Source: Actinomycetes bacterium
Lineage (GTDB): Bacteria; Actinomycetota; Acidimicrobiia; Acidimicrobiales; Microtrichaceae
DNA length: 62,439 nt
NCBI GenBank assembly: GCA_023437745.1
Contig: JAEZFI010000045.1
Location: forward strand, 1-62,439
Direction: 5' to 3'
Shown: one piece after another, positions 9,782-17,509 of the stretch
Layout: each line of letters begins with the position of its first letter
Position numbering within the stretch: the first letter of the stretch is position 1
Translations under genes and position numbers: made by a program
Notes under the pieces: generated by a model
Told to the model about the DNA's origin: nothing
Database searches by the model: none
Seen by the model: the letters and a program-made list of their open reading frames with translations, nothing else

Positions 9782-10199
9782 TCCCTGTCATCCCCCAGCC
9801 GTCACCGGCGTCCATCCGGCACCACACGACCTTGAACTGCGGGTGCTCCTCGACGCCCCACTCCGAGGTCATCGCGTCGACGAGGCGGAGACCCATCCCG
9901 CCCGGCGTGCTGCGGTCGAGGTCGCGCAGCTGAGGCACCGTGCCGGGTGCGAAGTCGGTCACCTCCAGGCGGGCCTGGAGCGCAGCCGGGAGGGAGCACC
10001 TGAGCTCGAAGGCGGTCCCGGCGTGGAGCACGGCGTTGGCCGCCAGCTCCGACACGACCAGCCGGGCGCGGTCGACGGCGGCGGGCGGCCAACCACTGGA
10101 GGCGAGCGTCTCGGCCACCAGCTCACGAGCCGACCTGATGTGCTCGACTTCTGCTTCGAACGCGACGCGCATGTCTCTATCGGTGTGCGGCCGGGACAT
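9777..10199 (-). CDS. RsbW/SpoIIAB-like anti-sigma factor (HATPase_c_2)
   Basis: A 140-residue GHKL-fold ATP-binding protein of the anti-sigma/serine-kinase type. The N-box reads LVVSELAANAVLHA (about residues 48-61) and the G-box GGMGLRLVDAMTSEWG near residue 105. Such proteins bind a stress sigma factor and phosphorylate a STAS antagonist. ATG 10199 is chosen because GAGGTGAG lies directly upstream. A promoter-like GTTG-15-GGGTAT pair sits 33 bases before the start, so it may be expressed apart from the upstream phosphatase gene. Its partners could be the STAS protein at 44335 and the sigma factor at 47173, which is inferred from content and not from linkage. Confidence 0.87.
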   Translation of the reverse strand: MSRPHTDRDMRVAFEAEVEHIRSARELVAETLASSGWPPAAVDRARLVVSELAANAVLHAGTAFELRCSLPAALQARLEVTDFAPGTVPQLRDLDRSTPGGMGLRLVDAMTSEWGVEEHPQFKVVWCRMDAGDGWGMTGT

Positions 10200-10232
10200 C
10201 TCACCTCGATTCGGACCGCGGGCGTCATCGCG

Positions 10233-10257
10233 ATACCCGGGTGGATGCGTCGTCAAC
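10233..10257 (-). promoter_or_regulatory. SigF/SigB-type promoter candidate before the anti-sigma gene
   Basis: On the minus strand GTTG (10257-10254), 15 bases, then GGGTAT (10238-10233). It overlaps the stop codon of the upstream phosphatase gene and leaves a 33-base leader with a good ribosome site. SigF/SigB consensus in actinomycetes is about GTTT-N14-17-GGGTAT/C. Confidence 0.55.
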
Positions 10258-11449
10258 CGTGACCGCCGATCGCGAGGCGTGCGAGCGCGACGTCGTCCCG
10301 CCAGCCCGTGACGGCCATGGCTTCGATCTCGCTGAGGAGCCGAGCCAGCACGCCGGGTTCGGTCCCCTGGTTCCGCACGATGATGTCGACGACGTCCTCG
10401 AGGGTGAGGATGGCGCCGGCCTCGCCCCGGACCTCGTACAACCCGTCGGTGTAGAGGGTCACCTCGACCGGGTTGTCGATGTCCACCGTCGTCCCCTCCC
10501 AACGCCGGTCCCCGACGGTGATGCCCAGAGGGGGGCGCCGCCGTTCGTCGTGGACGATCCGGCCGTCGGACAGGATCGGTGGCGGGTGCCCGGCCGATCG
10601 CACGGTGAGCTGGCGTCGGGTCCGGTCGACGGTGATCTCGCAGACCGTGGCGAAGACGTTCGGAGCGGGCCGCTCGCTCATGAGCACCGCCTCGAGCCGG
10701 GGCAGGACGTCGGCGTCGGGCTCGGAGGTCAGGGCGAGGGTGCGCCAACCGATGCGGAGGGCGACACCGAGCGCGGCCTCGTCGGTGCCGTGCCCGGCGA
10801 CGTCGCCGATCACCATCCGGAGGGTCCCGTCCTCGAGCTCGACGCAGTCGGAGAAGTCGCCGCCGATCAGGCCGTCGCGTGACACGACGTACCGTCCCGC
10901 CAGCCGGATCTCCGGTGAGCGGAGGTGCGGCGTCGCGATGAGATGCCGCTCCAGGCGCCGCTGCTCGCGCTCCCGTGTGGCGGCCACCTCGAGCGCGGCG
11001 GCGGTGGTCTCGGCCCGCTTCCGCTCGATGGCGAAGCGCACGGCGCGGGCGATGGTGCCGCCGTTCTCCTGCCCCTTGATGAGGTAGTCCTGGGCGCCGG
11101 TGCGGAGCGCCCGGCTGCCGAGGTCGGCGCCCGCCCAGCCGGTGAGGACCACGACCGGCAGCTCGGGGAGTGCGTCTCGGATGGCGACGAGCGCGTCGAG
11201 GCCCTCGTTGCCGGGCAGGGCCAGGTCGACGACGACGCAGCTCGGACGGTGTCGCCGGGCTTCCTCCAGGCCGGACGCGAGGGAGTCGGCGATCCGGATG
11301 GACAGGTGCGCGTCGGCGCTGCTGACCCGCGCCTCGAACGCGTGGGCGTCGACGGGGTCGGCCTCGATGAGGAGGACCGAGCGCTCGGCGTTGCCGCCCC
11401 CCGAACGCCCCTCGGTGGTGAGGGGGTCGGCCGGGGGGCGCACCATCAC
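10253..11449 (-). CDS. Response regulator fused to PP2C-type (SpoIIE) phosphatase
   Basis: A 398-residue signalling protein. Residues about 25-145 form a receiver domain with the acidic pair EAD, the phospho-acceptor aspartate in VVVDLALPG and the lysine in YLIKGQ. Residues about 185-395 form a PP2C/SpoIIE serine phosphatase with GGDFSDCVELEDG, VIGDVAGHGTDEA, LYTDGLYEVRG and a final WRDDVALARL, which carry the metal-binding aspartates. The likely job is to dephosphorylate a STAS antagonist and so free a stress sigma factor. No histidine kinase is encoded nearby. The start overlaps the upstream gene by four bases. Confidence 0.9.
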   Translation of the reverse strand: MMVRPPADPLTTEGRSGGGNAERSVLLIEADPVDAHAFEARVSSADAHLSIRIADSLASGLEEARRHRPSCVVVDLALPGNEGLDALVAIRDALPELPVVVLTGWAGADLGSRALRTGAQDYLIKGQENGGTIARAVRFAIERKRAETTAAALEVAATREREQRRLERHLIATPHLRSPEIRLAGRYVVSRDGLIGGDFSDCVELEDGTLRMVIGDVAGHGTDEAALGVALRIGWRTLALTSEPDADVLPRLEAVLMSERPAPNVFATVCEITVDRTRRQLTVRSAGHPPPILSDGRIVHDERRRPPLGITVGDRRWEGTTVDIDNPVEVTLYTDGLYEVRGEAGAILTLEDVVDIIVRNQGTEPGVLARLLSEIEAMAVTGWRDDVALARLAIGGHG

Positions 11450-12036
11450 GGTCGGCGCCGCGCCACCGTGAGGCCGGCGGCCACGAGGCCGAGGGCTGCG
11501 AGCACGACCGCGCCGATGACGATCGCCGAGGAGCTGTCGTCGTCGGCGGACACCGAGGCGTCTCCGGACGCATCCCTGGCGGCGGTGGTGGTCGGGGCCT
11601 GCGGCGAGATGGCGACCGGCGCGGTCGTGGTCGGCGTGGCGGCAGGGATCGTGACCGATCGTTCGATCCGGGCGGCGGGGTCCTCGCTGGCGATGGTGAC
11701 GGCGAAGGTGCCGGGTCGGAGGGTGAGCGTGGTCGTGTAGGTGCCGGGCGCGCCTGTGGACGCGAGGGTCGCGCTCACCGGTTGGCCGCCGTCGGACGGC
11801 GTGGCCGTCGCCGTGACCACGGCGCCGTCGACGGGGTCCCCGTCGTTCTCGAAGCTCAGCACGACCTCGTAGGTGACGGTGTCGGCCTCGATCCGTCCGT
11901 CGACGTCGACGGCGAAGATGCCGACGTCGCCGTGTGCGCTGACGGCAGGGGCGAGGGTGAGCAGTGCGATCGGCGCCAGAAGGAGGCCGAACAGGACCGG
12001 GCGCAGCCGGGGGCGGCAGGGACTCATCGGCGCCAT
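11446..12036 (-). CDS. Secreted, C-terminally membrane-anchored immunoglobulin-like protein
   Basis: A 196-residue exported protein: a signal peptide (VLFGLLLAPIALLTLAPAVSAHG) with cleavage expected before HGDV, one beta-sandwich-like domain (about 35-125) with alternating hydrophobic strands, a Thr/Ala/Pro-rich linker, and a C-terminal helix (AIVIGAVVLAALGLVAAGL) with an RRRP stop-transfer tail. The His right after the signal peptide and the overall plan recall YtkA/CopC-like proteins, but the metal ligands of those families are not clear here, so function is left open. The upstream start (12036) or the ATG at 12027 are both possible. Overlaps the response regulator/phosphatase gene by four bases and is probably co-transcribed; it could be a sensor input to it. 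Confidence 0.7.
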   Translation of the reverse strand: MAPMSPCRPRLRPVLFGLLLAPIALLTLAPAVSAHGDVGIFAVDVDGRIEADTVTYEVVLSFENDGDPVDGAVVTATATPSDGGQPVSATLASTGAPGTYTTTLTLRPGTFAVTIASEDPAARIERSVTIPAATPTTTAPVAISPQAPTTTAARDASGDASVSADDDSSSAIVIGAVVLAALGLVAAGLTVARRRP

Positions 12037-12136
12037 CTTGTCACCGGAGGCCGTTGCCGGCAGGCCGGCCGACCGCCGAGCGAGGGGCCGGCCATCCCCG
12101 CGGACGAAGCGCCGGCGCAGCCCTAGAGTCGGGGGC

Positions 12137-12379
12137 ATGACCGACGAAGTCCGCAAAGCCCTCTCGGATCTCACCGGCGAGCTCGAGGGCCACGAGGGAC
12201 CGCACGCCGAGCGGGCCAAGGCGCTGCTCGGCGAGGCGAGCTCGGCCGTGGAGGCCGACGAGCACGAGGGCATCGGCGACCGACTGACCGAGGCGGCCAT
12301 CCACTTCGAAGTCGATCACCCGGACCTGTCGGCGGTCATCCGGCGGGCCGCGCAGCTGTTCGGCGCCGCCGGCATCTGA
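12137..12379 (+). CDS. DUF4404-like small protein
   Basis: An 80-residue soluble, helical protein with the DUF4404 outline: a charged N-terminal helix, then HFEVDHPDLSAVIRRAAQLF and a short end. Function of the family is unknown. A TAGAGT box begins thirteen bases before the ATG and no Shine-Dalgarno motif is seen, which suits a leaderless transcript. It is the first plus-strand gene after the divergent exported-protein gene. Confidence 0.7.
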   Translation: MTDEVRKALSDLTGELEGHEGPHAERAKALLGEASSAVEADEHEGIGDRLTEAAIHFEVDHPDLSAVIRRAAQLFGAAGI

Positions 12380-12477
12380 GGCGGTCCCACCCCCGGGGCC
12401 GACGACGCCCGACGTCGTGATCCCCTGGCAGAAGCTGGCGCACAACCGGGGTGAGATCCGCTCCGGTGGGGTACCGG

Positions 12478-13926
12478 ATGGGCATGGATGCCTTCCGAGT
12501 CCTCGAACCCGCGTCCGTCGACACGTTGGCCGCCCATGTGGACGCCGGCGGCGGCGAGGGGCTCTCCGCCGCTCGTCGCGTCGGCACCGACGTGCTCCTG
12601 GGGCTGCTCCACGACGCCGGCCTCCGCGGTCGGGGGGGTGCCGGCTTCCCGACGTGGCGGAAGTGGCAGGCCGCCGCGGCGGCGCTGTCCGACGTCGCCG
12701 CCACCCCGGTGGTGATCAACGCCGCCGAGGGGGAGCCGGGGACCTTCAAGGACCGGGCGCTGCTGCGCACCAACCCGTACCGGGTGCTCGAGGGTGCGCT
12801 GATCGCTGCGCACGCCGTCGCCGCGGACTCGGTGGTCGTCGGGCTCAAGGGCTCGTTCGCCCGGGAGCACGAGCGGCTCCGGCGGGCCATCGACGAGCTG
12901 CGCGACGCCGACTGGCTGGGTGACGTCGAGGTCAGGTTGGTGGCCGGCCCGGAGGAGTACCTCTTCGGCGAGGAGACGGCACTGCTCGAGGTTCTCGACG
13001 GACGTCAGCCGTTCCCCCGGATCACGCCGCCCTACCGGCGGGGCGTCGACGAGGACGCGGACGCCGGTCGATCGGCCTCCGACGTCGAGCTGGCCGCACC
13101 CGGGGGCGCGGCGGGCTCGCCGGCCCTCGTCAACAACGTGGAGACGCTGGCGAACGTGCCGGGCATCGTCGCGAGGGGTGCAGCGTGGTTCCGGGAGGTC
13201 GGCACGGAGGCGTCGCCCGGGACGGTCGTGTGCACGGTCTCGGGTGCGACGCAGCGGGCCGGAGTGGCCGAGGTCCCGCTGGGGACCCCGCTGCGTGAGG
13301 TGCTCGAGCTGATCGGCGGTGGTGCGCAGCGCGGCCACCAGCTCATGTCCGTGCTCCCCGGGGTGGCGAACGCCCTGATCCCCGACGAGCTCTTCGGGAC
13401 CGCCCTCACCTACGAGGACATGGCCGCTGCCGGCACCGGGCTCGGATCGGCGGGGTTCATCGTCTTCGACGAGCGCACGGATCCGGTGGCTGTCGCCGCC
13501 GGGGTCGCCCACTTCCTGTCGGTCGAGTCCTGCGGGCAGTGCGAGCCCTGCAAGCGGGACGGACTGGCGCTGGCCTCCCTCCTCGCCCAGGTGCGGGAGG
13601 GTGAGGCGTCGGACCGCGAGGTGGCGCTGATCCGGGACCGGTTGGGCACGGTGACCGACGGTGCCCGCTGCTACCTCGCCCAGCAGCAGCAGAACGTGAT
13701 CCAGAGCGTGTTGCGCCTGTACCCGGAGCTGATCGGCGAGCACCTGCGCGGGCTGGTCAGCCCGCCGGTGGCGGTCGGCCCGCTGGTCGACATCGTCGAC
13801 GGGATCGCCACCGTCGACGCCCACGAGTTGAAGCAGCCCGACTGGTCGTACGACCCGATCGACTCCGGTACCCCGCCCGCCGCGAGGCTGGCCGACACCC
13901 CCGTCCACGTCGCCGCCGCCCGCTGA
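12478..13926 (+). CDS. Stand-alone NADH dehydrogenase subunit F-like flavoprotein
   Basis: A 482-residue homologue of the 51-kDa (NuoF) NADH-binding subunit. FMN/NADH motifs are visible: LRGRGGAGFPTWRKW, AAEGEPGTFKDR and FGEETALLEVLDG. The SLBB-like region follows and the C-terminal 4Fe-4S site reads ESCGQCEPCKRD plus a later ARCYL cysteine, so all four ligands are present. The usual NADE-type acidic residue before EGEPGTFKDR is Ala. There is no nuoE, nuoG or hydrogenase gene next to it, so its electron acceptor is unknown; stand-alone copies occur in other actinobacteria. Start is uncertain between ATG 12478 and ATG 12484, the second lying nine bases after a GGGTAC box. Confidence 0.85.
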   Translation: MGMDAFRVLEPASVDTLAAHVDAGGGEGLSAARRVGTDVLLGLLHDAGLRGRGGAGFPTWRKWQAAAAALSDVAATPVVINAAEGEPGTFKDRALLRTNPYRVLEGALIAAHAVAADSVVVGLKGSFAREHERLRRAIDELRDADWLGDVEVRLVAGPEEYLFGEETALLEVLDGRQPFPRITPPYRRGVDEDADAGRSASDVELAAPGGAAGSPALVNNVETLANVPGIVARGAAWFREVGTEASPGTVVCTVSGATQRAGVAEVPLGTPLREVLELIGGGAQRGHQLMSVLPGVANALIPDELFGTALTYEDMAAAGTGLGSAGFIVFDERTDPVAVAAGVAHFLSVESCGQCEPCKRDGLALASLLAQVREGEASDREVALIRDRLGTVTDGARCYLAQQQQNVIQSVLRLYPELIGEHLRGLVSPPVAVGPLVDIVDGIATVDAHELKQPDWSYDPIDSGTPPAARLADTPVHVAAAR

Positions 13927-13933
13927 CGGAGTG

Positions 13934-14007
13934 CTCTGCCACCCCCCGATCTCTCTGCCACCCCCCGGTCTCGGCCACCCCCCGATCTCTCGGCCACCAC
14001 CCCCCGT
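13934..14007 (+). repeat. Imperfect 17-19 bp tandem repeats
   Basis: Four degenerate copies of a unit CTCTGCCACCCCCCGAT (with CTCGG and CCGGT variants) start at about 13934, 13953, 13970 and 13989. The copies are 17-19 bp apart with no unique spacers, so this is not CRISPR. They lie between the NuoF-like gene and the hairpin downstream of tRNA-Arg. The stretch 13927-14254 has no protein gene: it holds these repeats, the hairpin, the tRNA and about 100 bases in which I see nothing. Confidence 0.75.
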
Positions 14008-14052
14008 TCTCGGGGTCCAGCGCATCGGTTTCCGACGCGCTCAACCCCGAGA
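14008..14052. repeat. 45-nt palindrome downstream of tRNA-Arg
   Basis: Arms TCTCGGGGT (14008-14016) and ACCCCGAGA (14044-14052) pair perfectly. After two mismatches the inner arms AGCGC/GCGCT and TCGG/CCGA continue the stem to a TTT loop. It is followed by ACGCGGGG. The end CCGAGAACG is shared with the two 68-bp palindromic elements at 41188 and 44195. It sits just beyond the 3' end of tRNA-Arg and could end that transcript. Confidence 0.65.
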
Positions 14053-14078
14053 ACGCGGGGTTGCGGCGGGCTGTGACG

Positions 14079-14154
14079 TGGTGCCCCCGGCATGATTCGA
14101 ACATGCGACGCACGGTTTAGGAAACCGACGCTCTATCCCCTGAGCTACGAGGGC
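14079..14154 (-). tRNA. tRNA-Arg (CCT anticodon)
   Basis: Read on the minus strand the acceptor arms GCCCTCG and CGGGGGC pair over seven bases (one G-T pair), the D-arm is GCTC/GAGC, the anticodon loop TTCCTAA gives anticodon CCT (codon AGG), and the T-arm GCATG/CATGC encloses TTCGAAT. The discriminator is A and CCA is encoded (14081-14079). The outermost anticodon-stem pair is T-T. No repeat suggesting an integrated element is seen at its 3' end. Confidence 0.95.
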
Positions 14155-14254
14155 GGGGCCGGCGCGCAACGTGGCAGAAGACTGCTCGGTGACGTCGCCG
14201 GATACGAGGAGGCATCGTATCGGCCGCCTTCGGGAGCTCCCAGCGGCGTTCCAG

Positions 14255-14791
14255 TCAGCGTTGTGCGAGCGCCTCGTGGAGCTCAGCCTTCGTCATCGAC
14301 GACCGGCCTTCGATCCCGGCCTCCTGAGCTTGCTGGTACAGCTCGTCCTTCGTCTTCTCGTCCAACGCGTCCGACCTCAGCGATTCCTTCAGGTCGTGCG
14401 GGTCGCCCAGCGCCTCGATCTCACGGGCCGCCTTCTGGCGCAGCCGCGGGAAGATGGTCTGCTCCTCTTCCTCGACGTGGTGCTCGATGCCCGTCTGCAG
14501 CATCTCCACTGCGGCGACGAAGCCCGGCTGGGCGATCAGCTCGCGCATCCTCTCGAGGCCTGCACGTGTGAGTTGATGCTCGTTCTCGGCGCCTGCGCTC
14601 TGCTCCACTCCGACCTTGGACTGCACGATCGGGTACACGAAGCGCTCCTCCACGGCCATGTGCGTGGCGAGCGACTTCTCGAGAGCTTCGAGTGTCTTCT
14701 CCCGGACGTTGCCGGGTTCGGTCGAGGCCAGCGTCCGCAACATCGCTCTCACGCTGCTGTGCTCCTCGACGAGATGGTCCAAGATGTCCAC
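14255..14791 (-). CDS. Hemerythrin HHE domain protein with SAP/Rho_N-like tail
   Basis: A 178-residue cytoplasmic protein. Residues about 1-130 form a four-helix hemerythrin-like bundle with the metal-ligand pattern HLVEEH, THMAVEERFVYP, NEHQL and IEHHVEEEEQTIFP. The C-terminal 35 residues (TKDELYQQAQEAG, then GRSSMTKAELHEAL) match the SAP/Rho_N-like helical motif that often follows HHE or ChaB domains. Proteins of this kind sense or bind oxygen, nitric oxide or iron. GTG start with AAGGAGG five bases upstream. A GGGTAC box lies 26 bases before the start but lacks a matching -35. Confidence 0.9.
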   Translation of the reverse strand: MDILDHLVEEHSSVRAMLRTLASTEPGNVREKTLEALEKSLATHMAVEERFVYPIVQSKVGVEQSAGAENEHQLTRAGLERMRELIAQPGFVAAVEMLQTGIEHHVEEEEQTIFPRLRQKAAREIEALGDPHDLKESLRSDALDEKTKDELYQQAQEAGIEGRSSMTKAELHEALAQR

Positions 14792-14839
14792 GAGGTCCTC
14801 CTTCGTCGTCGAGCGCTGGTACCCGGGAGCGGTCGAGCG

Positions 14840-16966
14840 CTAGCCCTCGGGACCCGCCGAGCGCACCGGACGGCGCTTCCGACCTGCCGCCGAAACCATC
14901 GTGAGGCCGACGATCAGGAGCATCGCGCCGCTCGTCGCCAGGCGGAGATCGAGACCGCCGGTCACGGCCAAGGCAACGGGTGCCGCCCGCCGCGCGGCGC
15001 CGCCGGACCGGACCACGGGGGTGACCGACTGCGACGGCGACGGCACGCTGTTGCCCACGGCGTTGGTCGCCACGACGGCGAGGGAAGAGGTGGAGCCGTT
15101 GGCGAGGCCCGTGATCGTGCACGGGCTGGACCGGCAGCTCACGGTCCTGCCGCCGGGCGACACCAGGATCGAGTAGCCCGTGATCGCCGAGCCGTTGTCG
15201 GAGGGTGCGGCGAACTCGACGGTGGCCGAGCCGTCGCCGGCGATGACGGTGAAGGACGTGACGGAGTCGGGGACCGCGGCGGGGACGACGGCGTTCGAGG
15301 TGACCGCCGGGCCGGTGCCGACAGCGTTCACGGCCGACACGGCAACGGAGTAGGTGGTGCCGTTGGTCAGCCCGGTGAGCACGCACGGACTCGCGGCGCA
15401 CGAGTGCGAGGACCCGCCCGGAGCGAGCGTCAGCGTGTACACGGTGATCGGCGAGCCGTTGCCCGCCGGCGCGTCGAAGCTGACCCTGATCGACCGATCG
15501 CCGCGCGTGGCGGACACCCAGCCCGGCGCGCCCGGCACCGACACGGGCGTGACCGCCACGGTGTTGCTGGCCGCTCCGTCGCCGACGCTGTTCTGGGCCC
15601 GGACGCGAAGGTCGTGGAGCGTGCCGTTGGTGAGGCCCCCGACGGTGGCCGCGATGGTTGTGACCACGTTGCCGTCGACGACCGAGTCGACCGGGGTGGT
15701 CGCGATCGACGTCCACGGGCCGCCATCGATCGACACCTGGTAGGCGGTGATCACCGCCCCTCCGTCGCTGGCAGGGTTCCAGCTGAGGTGGGCCGCCGAG
15801 TCGGAGGGGACGGCCGAGAGGGTCGGGGCCGAGGGGGTGGTCGGCGCGTTGGCCACCAACACGTCGGTGGTGTCGGTGACGACGCCGGCGAACCCCGTGC
15901 CCAGGCCCGGGTCATCGTTCGTCTTGCCGCCGTACTCCACCACGTAGCCCTCGACGGCCACCGTGTCGTAGGGGGAGAGGTCGTTCCAGGCGCCCAGCGT
16001 TCCGATCCAGTTGGTGACCGCAGCCCACTCGCCGTCGTAGGCGACGGCCCCCGAGCCGCTGTAGTTGTTGGGCTCGGTGAACTCGGGGGGCGGATCCCAG
16101 GGGAACGCAGGGGTCATGGCCCACGAGGCGTAGTGGTCCGCAGCGTCCTGGAAGTCGCACACACCGATCGCGTTGGCGCACTTGCTGATGACCTGCCCCG
16201 CGATGGCGCTCTCGTCGGCGCCGGCCGTCCATCGCCACACCCGGGGATAGGTGACGCCGTCGACGGTCGCCAGGGCCTCGGTGCCGTCGGTGGCGTTCGA
16301 CTCGTAGACGCGCGCTCCGATCCAGGTGTTGTTGGCGTTGGCGATGCCGTGGGAGAGGAAGTCGTTGACCGAGTCGTCGGGGATGGTCGCCAGGTAGCCG
16401 CGCTGCCCCTGGAAGGTCCGTGCCTTGGCTGCCGCGTCGGCCGACACCCAGTCGATGTTCGGTGCGGGGACGTACTCGTAGAAGTGCTGGTTGGACGCCA
16501 GGTAGTACGACACCGACTGCGAGACGAGGGCGGTCAGGCTGACGTGCGCGGTGCCCGTCGTCCCCGAGGTCGTCAGGTCGACGGTGGCCAGCGCGGCGTT
16601 GATGTCGCTCTGCGATCCGGTGAAGGTGATCGATCCGGTACCGGTCCAGCTGTTGGCGTAGGCGAGCGTGAGTCCGCTCGTCGTCGCGATGTCGAGCGTG
16701 CCCAGGTCCGTGGCCACGGTCGCCTGGAGGACGTCGGTGGGGTTGCCGTCGACCGCCAGCCCCGGCAGCGGCGTCGTGCCGTTGGGGACGACCCAGCTGA
16801 GGGTGGTCGAGCTGACCGTCAACGATGCAGCGGCGGCGGCGGGCGAAGCCCCGATGATCGGCGTTCCGAATGCGGCGACCGTCAGGATCGCTGCGATGGT
16901 CCACCGGCGCCTCAGCGCGGACGTCCCAGCGAGCACCGGGCGAAAAGAGTTCGGAGCGCGACGCAC
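14840..16966 (-). CDS. LAxTG cell-wall surface protein: lectin-like domain plus three FN3 domains
   Basis: A long exported protein (708 aa from GTG 16966; GTG 17044 would add 26 residues). After a basic start and the signal helix WTIAAILTVAAFGTPIIG come a beta-rich domain (to about 150), a C-type-lectin-like domain (about 170-330, with QHFYEYVPAPNIDW, WIGARV and EPNNY near the usual sugar-site position), and three fibronectin type III domains marked by TPSAPTLSAVPSD, VPGAPGWVSATRGD and VPDSVTSFTVIAGD. The C-terminus is a sorting signal: LAVTG, a hydrophobic helix and a GRKRRPVR tail, which fits class E sortase. No sortase gene is in the window. Role in glycan binding is inferred. Confidence 0.82.
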   Translation of the reverse strand: MRRAPNSFRPVLAGTSALRRRWTIAAILTVAAFGTPIIGASPAAAAASLTVSSTTLSWVVPNGTTPLPGLAVDGNPTDVLQATVATDLGTLDIATTSGLTLAYANSWTGTGSITFTGSQSDINAALATVDLTTSGTTGTAHVSLTALVSQSVSYYLASNQHFYEYVPAPNIDWVSADAAAKARTFQGQRGYLATIPDDSVNDFLSHGIANANNTWIGARVYESNATDGTEALATVDGVTYPRVWRWTAGADESAIAGQVISKCANAIGVCDFQDAADHYASWAMTPAFPWDPPPEFTEPNNYSGSGAVAYDGEWAAVTNWIGTLGAWNDLSPYDTVAVEGYVVEYGGKTNDDPGLGTGFAGVVTDTTDVLVANAPTTPSAPTLSAVPSDSAAHLSWNPASDGGAVITAYQVSIDGGPWTSIATTPVDSVVDGNVVTTIAATVGGLTNGTLHDLRVRAQNSVGDGAASNTVAVTPVSVPGAPGWVSATRGDRSIRVSFDAPAGNGSPITVYTLTLAPGGSSHSCAASPCVLTGLTNGTTYSVAVSAVNAVGTGPAVTSNAVVPAAVPDSVTSFTVIAGDGSATVEFAAPSDNGSAITGYSILVSPGGRTVSCRSSPCTITGLANGSTSSLAVVATNAVGNSVPSPSQSVTPVVRSGGAARRAAPVALAVTGGLDLRLATSGAMLLIVGLTMVSAAGRKRRPVRSAGPEG

Positions 16967-17122
16967 CGCTTCCCGTCGGCCGACCCTCGACGGACATGAG
17001 GGTCCACCGCGATGACTCGGTGCGGGATCGGCGGATCGGACCACGTGTCGCCAGGGCTCGATCGCCGAGAATGCTGCCGGTTCTGCCTATCCTCGCCCGT
17101 TCGACCCGAGGGGGAGCAGCTG

Positions 17123-17488
17123 ATGCGCAAGATCGTTCGTGGAGCAGCGGTGGCGACGGTGGCGGTCGTCGCCCTCACAGGATGCGACCTGGGGATGGCC
17201 ACGGCAGGGGCCGGCTGCCTGAAGCCGGGCGAGTTCGCGCAGGACGGCACCCACGTGCTCAAGTGCAACGACGCAGGCATGTGGGAGGCCGGCATCACCG
17301 TCGCCGTCGCCGACCAGTACTACGAGGTCCTCAAGGCGCACCTTGCCCGCGAGTCGAAGATGCGTGACAGCTGGAAGAACTGCACCGAGGTGCGCGACGC
17401 AGGAGTGGCACCGATCCTGCGGGGAGAACGCGGCTACGCAGCGAAGCTCGACCGGGACGACGACGGCCAGGCCTGCGAGTTCGAGTAG
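17123..17488 (+). CDS. Excalibur-domain lipoprotein
   Basis: A 121-residue lipoprotein. The signal MRKIVRGAAVATVAVVALTG ends at the lipobox cysteine (VALTGC). The C-terminal 40 residues are an Excalibur calcium-binding domain with the start NCTEVRDAG, the GERGYAAKLDRD stretch and the EF-loop-like DRDDDGQACE. The middle (GCLKPGEFAQDG, then HVLKCNDAG) has a cysteine pair. ATG 17123 follows GAGGGGGAGCAG and fits the signal peptide; a longer frame from 17012 is not credible as a signal. Excalibur domains occur in extracellular nucleases and envelope proteins; no nuclease domain is present. Confidence 0.88.
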   Translation: MRKIVRGAAVATVAVVALTGCDLGMATAGAGCLKPGEFAQDGTHVLKCNDAGMWEAGITVAVADQYYEVLKAHLARESKMRDSWKNCTEVRDAGVAPILRGERGYAAKLDRDDDGQACEFE

Positions 17489-17509
17489 GCGGACCGGGGG
17501 CGCAGGCCG

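Noticed and set aside
13934..14007. Possible CRISPR array
   Set aside because: Units are 17-19 bp and abut each other without unique spacers, and there are no cas genes.
14079..14154. tRNA-Arg as the edge of an integrated element
   Set aside because: No integrase gene and no direct repeat of the tRNA 3' end were seen in the window.
14171..16999. A long open frame on the plus strand opposite the lectin/FN3 gene
   Set aside because: It is His/Arg/Gly-rich with no domain and arises from GC-rich third positions of the true gene on the other strand. The same applies to most long antisense frames in the window, for example 1590-3806 and 58727-61096.
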